The translations under genes and the position numbers were made by a program. A DNA stretch of 64,000 nt from Actinokineospora bangkokensis (GTDB taxonomy: Bacteria > Actinomycetota > Actinomycetes > Mycobacteriales > Pseudonocardiaceae), in assembly GCF_001940455.1 (NCBI RefSeq), contig NZ_MKQR01000002.1:62001-126000 (forward strand), read 5' to 3'. The notes under the pieces are model-generated. The model searched no databases and was not told where the DNA came from. It saw only the letters and a list, made by a program, of their open reading frames with translations. Below, piece after piece: positions 50,079-57,972 of the stretch. How positions within the stretch are numbered: position 1 is the first letter of the stretch; each line of letters starts with the position of its first letter.

Positions 50079-51769
50079 CGCAGCGCGCCCTCGTCGGCGC
50101 GCGCGACCCACTGGGCGAACCGCTCGTCGGGCTCGCGCCCGGCCACGTAAGCCCGCACCACGCGCTCGACGTAGTCCGGCAGCTCGTCGCCGGTGACCTT
50201 GTGCCCGCGCAGCTTGCGGCCGAACCCGGCGTCGAGGCCGAGCCCGCCGCCGAGGTGCACCTGGAAGCCCTCGACCTGGTTGCCCGCGTCGTCGGTGACG
50301 ATCTGGCCCTTGAGCCCGATGTCGGCGGTCTGGATGCGCGCGCAGGAGTTGGGGCAGCCGTTGATGTGCACGGTGACCGGGGCGAGGTCGTGGGTGTCGG
50401 TGATGTCCTTGAGCCGGGTCTCCAGCTTCGTCACCAGGTCCAGCGCCCTGGCCTTGGTCTCGACGATGGCCAGCTTGCAGTACTCGATGCCGGTGCAGGC
50501 CATGATCCCGCGCCGCCACGGCGACGGGTCGCTGTGCAGGCCGAGGTCGCGCAGCTCCGCCTGCAACCCGGCCACCCGGTCCTCGGGCACGTCGAGCACG
50601 ACGACCTTCTGCTGCGGGGTGAACCGCACCCTGCTCGACCCGGCGCGCTCGGCGGCGTCGGCCAGCTCCAGCAGCGTGGTGCCCGACACCCGGCCCGCCA
50701 CGGGGGCGGCGCCGACGTAGAACAGCCCGTCGACCTGCTCGTGCACGCCGACGTGGTCGTACGGCACCGCGGGCACCTCGGGCGCGGGCCCGTCGAGCAT
50801 CGGGCGCTTGAGGTAGGTCTCCTCCACGACGCGGCGGAACTCCTCGGCACCCCAGTCCTTGACCAGGAACTTGATGCGCGCGCGGTGGCGCAGGCGGCGG
50901 TAGCCGTAGTCGCGGAAGACGCTGATGATCGCCTCCCACACGTTGGGCACCTCGTCGAGGGGCACCCAGGCGCCCAGCCGCTGCCCGATCATCGGGTTGG
51001 TCGACAGGCCGCCGCCGACCCACACGTCGAAGCCGGGGCCGTGCTCGGGGTGCACCACGCCGACGAAGGCGACGTCGTGGATCTCGTGCGCCACGTCCGG
51101 CAGGCCCGACACGGCGGTCTTGAACTTGCGCGGGAGGTTGGCGTACTCCTTCTTGCCCAGGTAGCGCCGCTTGATCTCGTCGATGGCGGGGGTACCGTCG
51201 ATGACCTCCTCGCGGGCGATGCCCGCCACCGGCGAGCCGAGGATGACGCGCGGGCTGTCGCCGCAGGCGGTCATCGTCGACAGGCCCGCGCCCTCCAGCT
51301 TGCGCCAGATCGCGGGCATGTCCTCCACCCGGATCCAGTGGTACTGGATGTTCTGCCGGTCGGTGATGTCAGCGGTGTCGCGGGCGTAGTCGCGGGAGAC
51401 CTCGGCGACCGCGCGCAGCTGCTCGGTGGTGACGGCGCCGCCGTCGATGCGCACCCGCAGCATGAAGTACTCGTCGTCGAGCTCCTCGGGCTCCAGCGTG
51501 GCCGTGCGGCCGCCGTCGATGCCGGGCTTGCGCTGGGTGTAGAGGCCGTACCAGCGGAAGCGGCCGCGCAGGTCACCCGGGTCGATGCCGTCGAAGCCGG
51601 TGTGGGCGTAGATGTTCTCGATGCGGTCGCGGACGTTGAGCGGGTGGTCGTCCTTCTTGGACCGCTCGTTCGGGTTCAGCGGCTCGCGGTAGCCGAGGGC
51701 CCACTGGCCCTCGCCTCGACGCGCGTGCGCGCGCTTGCCCGCACTGGCCGGTGGTGTGGTGGGAGACAC
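50075..51769 (-). CDS. nirA: Ferredoxin-dependent assimilatory sulfite reductase
   Basis: A 564-aa siroheme and [4Fe-4S] enzyme that reduces sulfite to sulfide. The cluster ligands are Cys425 and Cys431 (CTGIEYC) and Cys472 and Cys476 (NGCPNSC). The two repeated domains start at RFRWYGLYTQRKPG and DVWVGGGLSTN. The GTG at 51769 has GGAGG eight bases upstream and gives a length like mycobacterial SirA. An in-frame GTG further up (MTAHLPRGLPAG) is less likely. It is the first gene of the sulfur operon. The nitrite alternative is less likely given its neighbours. Confidence 0.95.
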   Translation of the reverse strand: MSPTTPPASAGKRAHARRGEGQWALGYREPLNPNERSKKDDHPLNVRDRIENIYAHTGFDGIDPGDLRGRFRWYGLYTQRKPGIDGGRTATLEPEELDDEYFMLRVRIDGGAVTTEQLRAVAEVSRDYARDTADITDRQNIQYHWIRVEDMPAIWRKLEGAGLSTMTACGDSPRVILGSPVAGIAREEVIDGTPAIDEIKRRYLGKKEYANLPRKFKTAVSGLPDVAHEIHDVAFVGVVHPEHGPGFDVWVGGGLSTNPMIGQRLGAWVPLDEVPNVWEAIISVFRDYGYRRLRHRARIKFLVKDWGAEEFRRVVEETYLKRPMLDGPAPEVPAVPYDHVGVHEQVDGLFYVGAAPVAGRVSGTTLLELADAAERAGSSRVRFTPQQKVVVLDVPEDRVAGLQAELRDLGLHSDPSPWRRGIMACTGIEYCKLAIVETKARALDLVTKLETRLKDITDTHDLAPVTVHINGCPNSCARIQTADIGLKGQIVTDDAGNQVEGFQVHLGGGLGLDAGFGRKLRGHKVTGDELPDYVERVVRAYVAGREPDERFAQWVARADEGALR

Positions 51770-51780
51770 CGGTTCGTCCT

Positions 51781-51818
51781 CCGGGGTCGGGGCGCGCGCG
51801 CCCGCTGGCAGACCCCGG
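51781..51818 (-). promoter_or_regulatory. Hairpin adjoining the nirA ribosome-binding site
   Basis: An 8-bp stem (51781-51788 with 51811-51818) encloses a perfect 14-bp palindrome at 51790-51803. On the minus strand the base of the outer stem includes two bases of the GGAGG site at 51782-51778. Folding would limit access to the nirA start. Together with the leader peptide upstream, this resembles a translational attenuator. Confidence 0.6.
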
Positions 51819-51899
51819 GGGAGATGTGCTGTCACACCCTGGTTCCACGCAGCCTGCGCGCCGGCGCCAGCTGAACGCGAAACTGTGGCGACGGGCTTC

Positions 51900-51983
51900 T
51901 CAGGTGGCGCGGCACATCGCGCTGGAGACGCGACGGAAGTCGACGTGGCGGCGCACCACCAGGAAGACCTCGGTCGCTGACAT
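51900..51983 (-). CDS. Leader peptide of the sulfur operon, 27 aa
   Basis: A minus-strand frame from ATG at 51983 gives MSATEVFLVVRRHVDFRR followed by VSSAMCRAT. The RRHVD...R.SSA.C pattern is that of the short actinobacterial peptides annotated as putative leader peptides in front of sulfur and cysteine genes. The single Cys near the end would let ribosome stalling at low cysteinyl-tRNA sense cysteine. It ends 130 bases before nirA. A longer frame starting at 52121 is not supported. The plus-strand hemW promoter shares the same 336-base gap; I see no other feature there. Confidence 0.75.
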   Translation of the reverse strand: MSATEVFLVVRRHVDFRRVSSAMCRAT

Positions 51984-52105
51984 GACCTCAGCGTGCCACG
52001 CGTCCACGGTGTGGTCCACCGCCATCCGCATTCTGGGACGGAGCACGCCAGGCGCGCCGCCCACCGGGCGGAAACCGCCTGTGACCGCCTGGAACACTGG
52101 GTGTC

Positions 52106-53320
52106 GTGCCCCCTGCCCCACCCGACGGCGACCCCGTGCCCCCGGACGGCGCGCTGCCCCCGGCCGCGCTGGCCGGGGTCGGCTCGCGGCCGTTCGGCGT
52201 CTACGTCCACGTCCCGTTCTGCGCGACCCGCTGCGGGTACTGCGACTTCAACACCTACACCCCCGGTGAGCTGGGGAGTTCCGCTTCGCCCGGGACGTGG
52301 CTGGAGGCGTTGAAGATCGAGTTGGAGCTGGCGGCGTCGATCTTGGGCACGCCGCCGGTCGCGGAGACGGTGTTCGTCGGCGGCGGCACGCCCTCGCTGC
52401 TGGGGGCCGACGGGCTGTCCCAGGTCTTGGACGCCGTCCGCGCCACGTTCGGCCTGGCGGGTGAGGCGGAGGTCACCACCGAGTCCAACCCGGAGTCGAC
52501 CTCCCCGGCGTTCTTCGCGGGCCTGCGCGCGGCCGGGTACACCCGGGTGTCCCTCGGCATGCAGTCCGCGGCCCGCCACGTGCTCACCGTGCTCGACCGC
52601 ACCCACACCCCCGGTCGCGCCGTGGCCGCCGCCCGGGAGGCCCGGGCGGCGGGCTTCGACCACGTGAACCTGGACCTGATCTACGGCACCCCGGGCGAGC
52701 GCCCCGAGGACCTCGCCGCCTCGCTGGATGCGGTGCTCGCCGCCGGGGTCGACCACGTGTCCGCCTACGCCCTGATCGTCGAGGAGGGCACGGCCCTGTC
52801 CCGCCGCATCCGGCGCGGGGAGCTGCCGATGCCCGACGACGACGTGCTGGCCGACCGCTACGAGCAGTTGGACGCGGCCCTGTCGGCGGCCGGGCTGCAC
52901 TGGTACGAGGTGTCGAACTGGGCCGCGTCGGAGGCGTCGCGGTGCAGGCACAACGTCCTGTACTGGACGGGTGCGGACTGGTGGGGCGCGGGCCCCGGCG
53001 CGCACAGCCACGTCGGCGGTGTGCGCTGGTGGAACGTCAAGCACCCGGCGAAGTACGCGGGCCTGCTGGCCGAGGGGTTGTCCCCGGCGCAGGGGCGGGA
53101 GGTGCTGACCGCCGAGGACCGGCAGCTGGAGCGGGTGCTGCTGGAACTGCGGCTGGTGGAGGGCCTGCCCGTCGAGGCGCTGGCGGCCGGGGCGCGGGCG
53201 GAGGCCGAGGCCGCCGCGCGCGACGGGCTGCTGGAGGCGACGGCGCTGGCCGCCGGGCGCTGCGTGCTGACCGACCGGGGGCGGCTGCTGGCCGACGCGG
53301 TCGTGCGCAGGCTGACCTGA
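52106..53320 (+). CDS. hemW: Radical SAM heme chaperone HemW
   Basis: A 404-aa protein of the HemN-like group. The SAM cluster motif is Cys39, Cys43 and Cys46 (CATRCGYC), and ETVFVGGGTPSLL and LGMQSAARHVL are typical, as is the C-terminal winged domain. Members of this branch bind heme and deliver it to cytochromes and do not oxidise coproporphyrinogen. It is divergent from the sulfur operon, as in M. tuberculosis where hemN lies near sirA. The start at 52106 has no strong ribosome-binding site, so an internal start remains possible. Confidence 0.92.
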   Translation: MPPAPPDGDPVPPDGALPPAALAGVGSRPFGVYVHVPFCATRCGYCDFNTYTPGELGSSASPGTWLEALKIELELAASILGTPPVAETVFVGGGTPSLLGADGLSQVLDAVRATFGLAGEAEVTTESNPESTSPAFFAGLRAAGYTRVSLGMQSAARHVLTVLDRTHTPGRAVAAAREARAAGFDHVNLDLIYGTPGERPEDLAASLDAVLAAGVDHVSAYALIVEEGTALSRRIRRGELPMPDDDVLADRYEQLDAALSAAGLHWYEVSNWAASEASRCRHNVLYWTGADWWGAGPGAHSHVGGVRWWNVKHPAKYAGLLAEGLSPAQGREVLTAEDRQLERVLLELRLVEGLPVEALAAGARAEAEAAARDGLLEATALAAGRCVLTDRGRLLADAVVRRLT

Positions 53321-53330
53321 GGCCGCGCGC

Positions 53331-53876
53331 TCAGCGCCTGCCCAGGCGCAGGGCGGAGATGAGGAAGAAGACGCCGCCGAGGGTGGCGTAGCCCGCCACG
53401 CTGGTGAGGGCCGGGTCCGCGCCGCCTGCCATGACGAGGAAGGACGTGCCCGCCAGCACCGAGATGCCGCCGCTGAGGATCATCGGCCACTGGCCGCCCA
53501 GCGCGCGGCGGACCAGGCCCACGGCGAGTTGCGCCAGCCCCGCCGCGATCGCCCACGCGCCCCACACGCGCAGCACGGCGGGCACCCCGGACGAGGCGGC
53601 GATCGCCAACCCGACCGCGGCGATGAGGCTGACCGCGATGTTGGCGTAGAGGCCCGTGGTCGGGCCACCCGCGCGGGACGACCGGGCGTCCACGACCGCG
53701 GCGCCGACGTCGACCAGCGGGTAGAGCACGACCAGCGCGACGCCGAGCGGCCCGAGCCCGGGCCCCGCGAGCAGCAGCAGGCCCGCCCACACCACGGCGA
53801 AGGCGAACCGGGCGAAGTACAACCGGCGCAGCGCCGGTGCGGGACTGCTGGTCACGGGCGAATCCAGGGTGGTCAT
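53331..53876 (-). CDS. DUF308 / HdeD-like membrane protein
   Basis: A 181-aa protein with six hydrophobic segments (for example FAVVWAGLLLLAGPGLG, IAVSLIAAVGLAIAA, VLAGTSFLVMAGG). Weak similarity to HdeD-type multispan proteins suggests a role in stress resistance; this is tentative. The ATG at 53876 has GAGAGGAA upstream. Two operator-like sites lie just upstream and the next gene is a TetR regulator, so it is probably the regulated target. Confidence 0.78.
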   Translation of the reverse strand: MTTLDSPVTSSPAPALRRLYFARFAFAVVWAGLLLLAGPGLGPLGVALVVLYPLVDVGAAVVDARSSRAGGPTTGLYANIAVSLIAAVGLAIAASSGVPAVLRVWGAWAIAAGLAQLAVGLVRRALGGQWPMILSGGISVLAGTSFLVMAGGADPALTSVAGYATLGGVFFLISALRLGRR

Positions 53877-53906
53877 GGTCGTTCCTCTCGCGGGGCCGGA
53901 CTGGCA

Positions 53907-53924
53907 AGACCGATCGTTCTGTCT
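53907..53924. promoter_or_regulatory. TetR operator-like site 1
   Basis: AGACCGATCGTTCTGTCT is an imperfect palindrome 31 bases from the DUF308 gene start. It shares the half-site AGAC.GA.CG..C with site 2 and reads almost identically in the reverse direction. Confidence 0.6.
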
Positions 53925-53958
53925 CACGCAGTCTGCTGGCAGGGCGCCACCGCTGTCA

Positions 53959-53976
53959 AGACAGAACGTTCTACCT
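53959..53976. promoter_or_regulatory. TetR operator-like site 2
   Basis: AGACAGAACGTTCTACCT contains the perfect core AGAACGTTCT and is spaced 52 bases from site 1. It lies between the DUF308 gene and the TetR gene. Confidence 0.65.
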
Positions 53977-54018
53977 CTTTGGGTGGGCGTGCGAGAGAGA
54001 GGCAGGAGGTCGGGGTGA

Positions 54019-54615
54019 TCAGAGGGGCTGGGGCGCGGACTGCGAGCGCAGCAGGCCCTCGACCCCGCGCAGGAAGGTCTCGCAGACCAGGTCGGGGTCG
54101 AACAGGCACCCCGCCGCCATCGCGCCGTCGCGCAGCATCACGAAGTGGCGGGCGGCAGGCTCGGCCGCCTCCGCCCGCACCTGGGCGAACAGCCCCGTGA
54201 TCGTGTCCAGGAACCACTGCCGGTGGTCGAGCACGGCCCGGTGCGCCGGGTGCTCGGGGTCGGGGTACTCGGCCACGGCGTTGAGGAACGCGCAGCCGCG
54301 GAAGCCCGGGGAGCGGATGCCCTCGGCGATCGAGGAGCTGATCGCCCGCAGCGCCTCCACCGGCGGCGGCTGCCCGGCCACGGCCGCCTCGACCTGGCCG
54401 CGGATGGCCCGGTCGACCCCGTCGAGGTAGGCCAGGACGAGGTCTTCCTTGCTGGGGAAGTGCCGGTAGAACGTCGCCCGCGTCACCTGCGCGTCGGCCA
54501 GGATGCGGTCGACCCCGACCGAGTGGATGCCCTCCGCGTAGAAGATCCCGCTCGCGGTGCCCAACAGCCGGTCCCTCGCCGCGGAGGGACGCTTCCCGGT
54601 GTCGGCGCGCGTCAT
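54019..54615 (-). CDS. TetR/AcrR family transcriptional regulator
   Basis: A 198-aa regulator with an N-terminal helix-turn-helix of the TetR type: RDRLLGTASGIFYAEGIHSVGVDRILADAQVTRATFYRHFPSKEDLV. The C-terminal ligand-binding part is alpha-helical with a conserved RGCAFLNAVAEYPD segment. It is transcribed toward the DUF308 gene, and three sites with the core GAACGTTC flank it, two before DUF308 and one before its own promoter. This suggests it represses itself and that gene. Confidence 0.92.
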   Translation of the reverse strand: MTRADTGKRPSAARDRLLGTASGIFYAEGIHSVGVDRILADAQVTRATFYRHFPSKEDLVLAYLDGVDRAIRGQVEAAVAGQPPPVEALRAISSSIAEGIRSPGFRGCAFLNAVAEYPDPEHPAHRAVLDHRQWFLDTITGLFAQVRAEAAEPAARHFVMLRDGAMAAGCLFDPDLVCETFLRGVEGLLRSQSAPQPL

Positions 54616-54648
54616 CGCACCATCCTAGTGACAGGTCGTCCGGCCTGG

Positions 54649-54666
54649 CGAAAGAACGTTCGGTCC
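54649..54666. promoter_or_regulatory. TetR operator-like site 3 (upstream of the tetR gene)
   Basis: GAAAGAACGTTCGGTC carries the same GAACGTTC core as sites 1 and 2 and lies 34 bases upstream of the TetR gene start, the right place for autoregulation. Confidence 0.6.
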
Positions 54667-54684
54667 CGCCGTCGCGGCGGGGCC

Positions 54685-54708
54685 GGGGGCGGCGCGACCG
54701 CCGCCCCC
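54685..54708 (-). terminator. Terminator after the DUF3052 gene
   Basis: A perfect 10-bp GC stem (54685-54694 with 54699-54708) with a 4-base loop lies ten bases beyond the stop of the minus-strand gene at 54718. No T tract is visible. Confidence 0.7.
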
Positions 54709-54717
54709 ACCCGCGGG

Positions 54718-55116
54718 TCACCGCTTCGGCGGGACCAGCTTCATCGCCGTCCAGTCGGAGCTGATCGCGACCGGCTTGTTGAGGGTCAGGCCCGCGGTCT
54801 TGGCGGCCTCGGAGACGTCGCTGGGCTCGATGTGGCCGGGGCGGGCGGTCTTGGGGGTGAGGAGCCAGATCACGCCGCCGTCGTCGAGCGGGGAGGAGGC
54901 ATCCATCAGCGCGTCGGTCAGGTCGCCGTCCTCGTCGCGGGCCCAGAGCAGGACGACGTCGGCGACGTCGTCGTAGTCCTCGTCGACCAGGTCGCCCTCG
55001 ATCACGGCCTCGATCGAGGCGCGCAGGTCGTCGTCGGCGTCCTCGTCCCAGCCGATCTCCAGGACGACCTGCCCCGCCGAGAGGTCGAGGCGGGCGGCAA
55101 GCTCGGTGTCACTCAT
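54718..55116 (-). CDS. DUF3052 domain protein
   Basis: A 132-aa acidic soluble protein. The central block VVLEIGWDEDADDDLRASIEAV and the later DDGGVIWLLTPKTARPGHIEPSDVSEAAKTAGLT are characteristic of the DUF3052 family of actinobacteria. No catalytic residue can be pointed to, and its function is not known to me. It is divergent from the P450 gene at 55244. Confidence 0.8.
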   Translation of the reverse strand: MSDTELAARLDLSAGQVVLEIGWDEDADDDLRASIEAVIEGDLVDEDYDDVADVVLLWARDEDGDLTDALMDASSPLDDGGVIWLLTPKTARPGHIEPSDVSEAAKTAGLTLNKPVAISSDWTAMKLVPPKR

Positions 55117-55243
55117 GCGGCCGAGGGTAGCGACCGGGTGTCGCCGCGCTCGCCCGTTTCCCGCCGTTCGGCCGCACCGGCACCCCGCGCCCGACCCCTA
55201 CGCTGGGCGCACCCGGACCCCGAGACGAGCAGGTGAGGACGGC

Positions 55244-56449
55244 GTGACCGCGACCCTGTACAACCCGTTCACCCCCGGCTTCGCCGAGAGCCCCTACGCC
55301 CACTACCGGCAACTGCGCGACGAGGACCCCGTGCAGGAGCACCCCATGGGCTTCTGGGTCGTCACCCGGCGCGAGGACGTCACCACCCTGCTGCGGGCGG
55401 ACCTGTCGGTGGAGGCGCGCAACGTCGCCCCGCACCCGCTGCGCGACGCGGTGGAGGCGGCCGCGGGCGGCACGCTGGCCGCGGGCGGCGGGCTGTCCAT
55501 GCTCGACCGCGACCCGCCCGACCACACCCGGCTGCGCGGGCTGGTGCAGAAGGTGTTCACCGGCCGGGCCATCGCCGCGCTGGAGCCCAAGGTCGCCGCG
55601 CTCGTCGACAGCGCGCTCGACGGGCTGGCCGCCGACGGCGGGGGCGACCTGGTGCCCGCGCTGGCGTTCCCGCTGCCCTTCGCCGTGATCACCGAGATGC
55701 TGGGCATGCCCGAGACCGACGCCGCCCGCGTCCGCGAGCTGACCGGCACCCTGGTGCGGGGCCTGGAGCCGGTCGCGGACGTGGAGCTGGCCGCGGCCAT
55801 CGGCGCCGCCGACCGGGAGCTGGGCGAGCTGGTCGGCCAGGTCATCGCCTGGAAGCGCGACCACCCCGGCGACGACCTGCTCACCGCCCTCATCCAGGCC
55901 GAGGACGACGGCGCCGTGCTGGGCGCGGACGAGCTGGTCGCCCAGGTCGTGCTGCTCTACGTCGCGGGCCACGAGACCACCGTCAACCTGATCTCCAACG
56001 GCGCCGTGGCCCTGCTGCGCCACCCCGAGCAGCGCGACCGGCTGGTGGCCCGGCCCGAGCTGGTGGGCGGGGCCGTCGAGGAGATGCTGCGCTACGACAG
56101 CCCCGTGCAGTCCACCCGGCGGATCACCCTCCAGCCGGTGCGGGTGGGCGGCCGGGAGATCCCGCCGGGCGCCTTCGTCAGCTGCTCGCTGGGCTCGGCC
56201 AACCACGACGAGCGGTTCTGGGGCGAGACCGCCGACGACTTCGTCGTCGACCGGCCCGGCGCCCGCCAGCACGTGTCCTTCGGCGCGGGCCCGCACCACT
56301 GCCTCGGGGCCGCGCTGGCCAGGCTGGAGGGCCGGGTGGCCTTCGCCGGGCTGCTCGCCCGCTTCCCCCGGCTGTCGCTAGCCGGGGACATCACCTGGAA
56401 CGGGCGGATCAACCTGCGCGGCGCCTCGGCCGTCCCCGTCGCGGTGTGA
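55244..56449 (+). CDS. Cytochrome P450
   Basis: A 401-aa soluble bacterial P450. The I-helix reads VAGHETTVNLI, the ExxR motif is EEMLRYDSPVQ with the usual PxR-type partner, and the heme-binding Cys353 is in FGAGPHHCLGAALA. It needs a ferredoxin partner that is not in view. GAGGA lies upstream of the GTG. Substrate unknown; no secondary metabolite cluster is next to it, so it is an isolated gene between backbone genes. Confidence 0.95.
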   Translation: MTATLYNPFTPGFAESPYAHYRQLRDEDPVQEHPMGFWVVTRREDVTTLLRADLSVEARNVAPHPLRDAVEAAAGGTLAAGGGLSMLDRDPPDHTRLRGLVQKVFTGRAIAALEPKVAALVDSALDGLAADGGGDLVPALAFPLPFAVITEMLGMPETDAARVRELTGTLVRGLEPVADVELAAAIGAADRELGELVGQVIAWKRDHPGDDLLTALIQAEDDGAVLGADELVAQVVLLYVAGHETTVNLISNGAVALLRHPEQRDRLVARPELVGGAVEEMLRYDSPVQSTRRITLQPVRVGGREIPPGAFVSCSLGSANHDERFWGETADDFVVDRPGARQHVSFGAGPHHCLGAALARLEGRVAFAGLLARFPRLSLAGDITWNGRINLRGASAVPVAV

Positions 56450-56534
56450 CGGGCGCACCGCGGGACTGGCCGTTCCGCGCCATCCCGCCCGCGCGGGCGT
56501 GTGTGAACCGGGGCCGGGCGGCAATCCTGTCGCC

Positions 56535-56804
56535 ATGCCCGTGAGCCTGGAGGACGTCCACCGCCGATTAGCCGTGGCGAAGGTGGACTACGACGACGCG
56601 GCCGCCCTCGGGCCGCAGGCCGTCCCGCACCTGTCCACCCTGGTCGCCGGGGCGGACACGGTGCTGGCCGCCAAGGCCCTCTACCTCGCGGGCGTCATCG
56701 GCGGCCCGGCGGCCAAGGCGCTGCTCGACGCGGCCGCCGGGCACCCCGACCCGATCGTCCGCATCGCCGCCAGCGCGGCGCTGCGGACCATGCGGTCCCG
56801 CTGA
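56535..56804 (+). CDS. HEAT-repeat-like small protein
   Basis: An 89-aa protein with helical repeats that resemble HEAT units ([55 protein letters not shown]). The ATG at 56535 is the natural start of the helical region. Similar small HEAT proteins scaffold other proteins; no function is known here. It precedes hrcA by 79 bases. Confidence 0.8.
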   Translation: MPVSLEDVHRRLAVAKVDYDDAAALGPQAVPHLSTLVAGADTVLAAKALYLAGVIGGPAAKALLDAAAGHPDPIVRIAASAALRTMRSR

Positions 56805-56883
56805 CCCCCGCGCCTCCGTAGACTTGGTGCGGGCCCCGCCCCCGGCGGGCGCCCGCCCGCGTGCGCCGGAGGAGGTGTGGGGA

Positions 56884-57906
56884 GTGGTCAACGCCGAGGA
56901 GCGGCGGTTCGAGGTGCTCCGCGCCATCGTCGCCGACTACGTCCAGCACCAGGAGCCGGTGGCCTCCAAGGCGATCGTCGACCGGCACAACCTGGGCGTC
57001 TCCAGCGCCACCGTGCGCAACGACATGGCCTCGCTGGAGGAGGACGGCTACATCACCCAGCCGCACACCAGCGCGGGCCGCATCCCCACCGACAAGGGTT
57101 ACCGGCTCTTCGTCGACCGGCTCAGCGACGTCAAGCCGCTGTCGCAGGCCGAGCGCAAGGCCATCCAGAGCTTCCTGGAGGGCGCGCTCGACCTCGACGA
57201 CGTGATGCGGCGCAGCGTGCGGCTGCTGGCCCAGCTCACCCGGCAGGTCGCGGTGATCCAGTACCCGACGCTGACCACCTCCACGGTGCGCCACGTCGAG
57301 CTGGTCCAGATCACCCCGGCCCGGTTGATGCTGGTGCTCATCACCGACTCCGGCCGGGTCGACCAGCGGATCGTCGACCTGGGCGACGTCATCACCGACG
57401 AGGTGGTGGCCCGGCTGCGCGCGATGGTCAACGGCGCGCTGGCGGGCCGCAAGCTCACCGACGCCGCGGTGAAGGTGGCCGAGCTGCCCGAGCAGGCCCC
57501 CGCCGACCTGCGCGACGCGGTGGTGCGGGTGGCCACCACGCTGGTCGAGTCGCTGGTCGAGCACCCCGAGGAGCGGTTGGTGCTCGGCGGCACCGCCAAC
57601 CTCACCCGCAACGCCGCGGACTTCCCGCACTCGCTGCGCCAGGTGCTCGAAGCGCTGGAGGAGCAGGTGGTCGTGCTCAAGCTGCTGGCCGCGACCGCCC
57701 ACCCGGGCAGCGTCACCGTGCGCATCGGCGAGGAGAACGAGGCCGAGGAGATGCGCACGACCTCGGTGGTGTCGATCGGCTACGGCACCAGGGCGACCCT
57801 GCTCGGGGGCATGGGCGTGGTCGGGCCGACGAGGATGGACTACCCCACGAACATCGCCGCGGTGCGCGCGGTGGCCAACTACGTCGGGGAGATCCTCGGG
57901 CAGTAG
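56884..57906 (+). CDS. hrcA: Heat-inducible transcription repressor HrcA
   Basis: A 340-aa repressor. The N-terminal winged helix includes [26 protein letters not shown] and [18 protein letters not shown], and the C-terminal domain ends [25 protein letters not shown]. It represses chaperone operons by binding CIRCE elements; I do not see a CIRCE in this window. GGAGGAGG precedes the GTG at 56884. It is followed by dnaJ, as is usual in actinobacteria. Confidence 0.96.
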   Translation: MVNAEERRFEVLRAIVADYVQHQEPVASKAIVDRHNLGVSSATVRNDMASLEEDGYITQPHTSAGRIPTDKGYRLFVDRLSDVKPLSQAERKAIQSFLEGALDLDDVMRRSVRLLAQLTRQVAVIQYPTLTTSTVRHVELVQITPARLMLVLITDSGRVDQRIVDLGDVITDEVVARLRAMVNGALAGRKLTDAAVKVAELPEQAPADLRDAVVRVATTLVESLVEHPEERLVLGGTANLTRNAADFPHSLRQVLEALEEQVVVLKLLAATAHPGSVTVRIGEENEAEEMRTTSVVSIGYGTRATLLGGMGVVGPTRMDYPTNIAAVRAVANYVGEILGQ

Positions 57907-57972
57907 GCCCGGGGAGCGACCCGCTCGGAGAACGCGAACCCCCGGCAGGCCGGGGCAGGAGGACTGGACACG

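Noticed and set aside
50201-51874. 557-aa plus-strand frame opposite nirA
   Set aside because: Antisense of a strongly conserved sulfite reductase with its cluster cysteines; no recognisable domains on the plus strand.
51900-52121. 73-aa version of the leader peptide starting at 52121
   Set aside because: The extra N-terminal part overlaps the hemW start region and lacks the leader family pattern; the ATG at 51983 starts the recognisable peptide.
56805-56883. CIRCE element before hrcA
   Set aside because: No TTAGCACTC-type inverted repeat is present in this gap or nearby.
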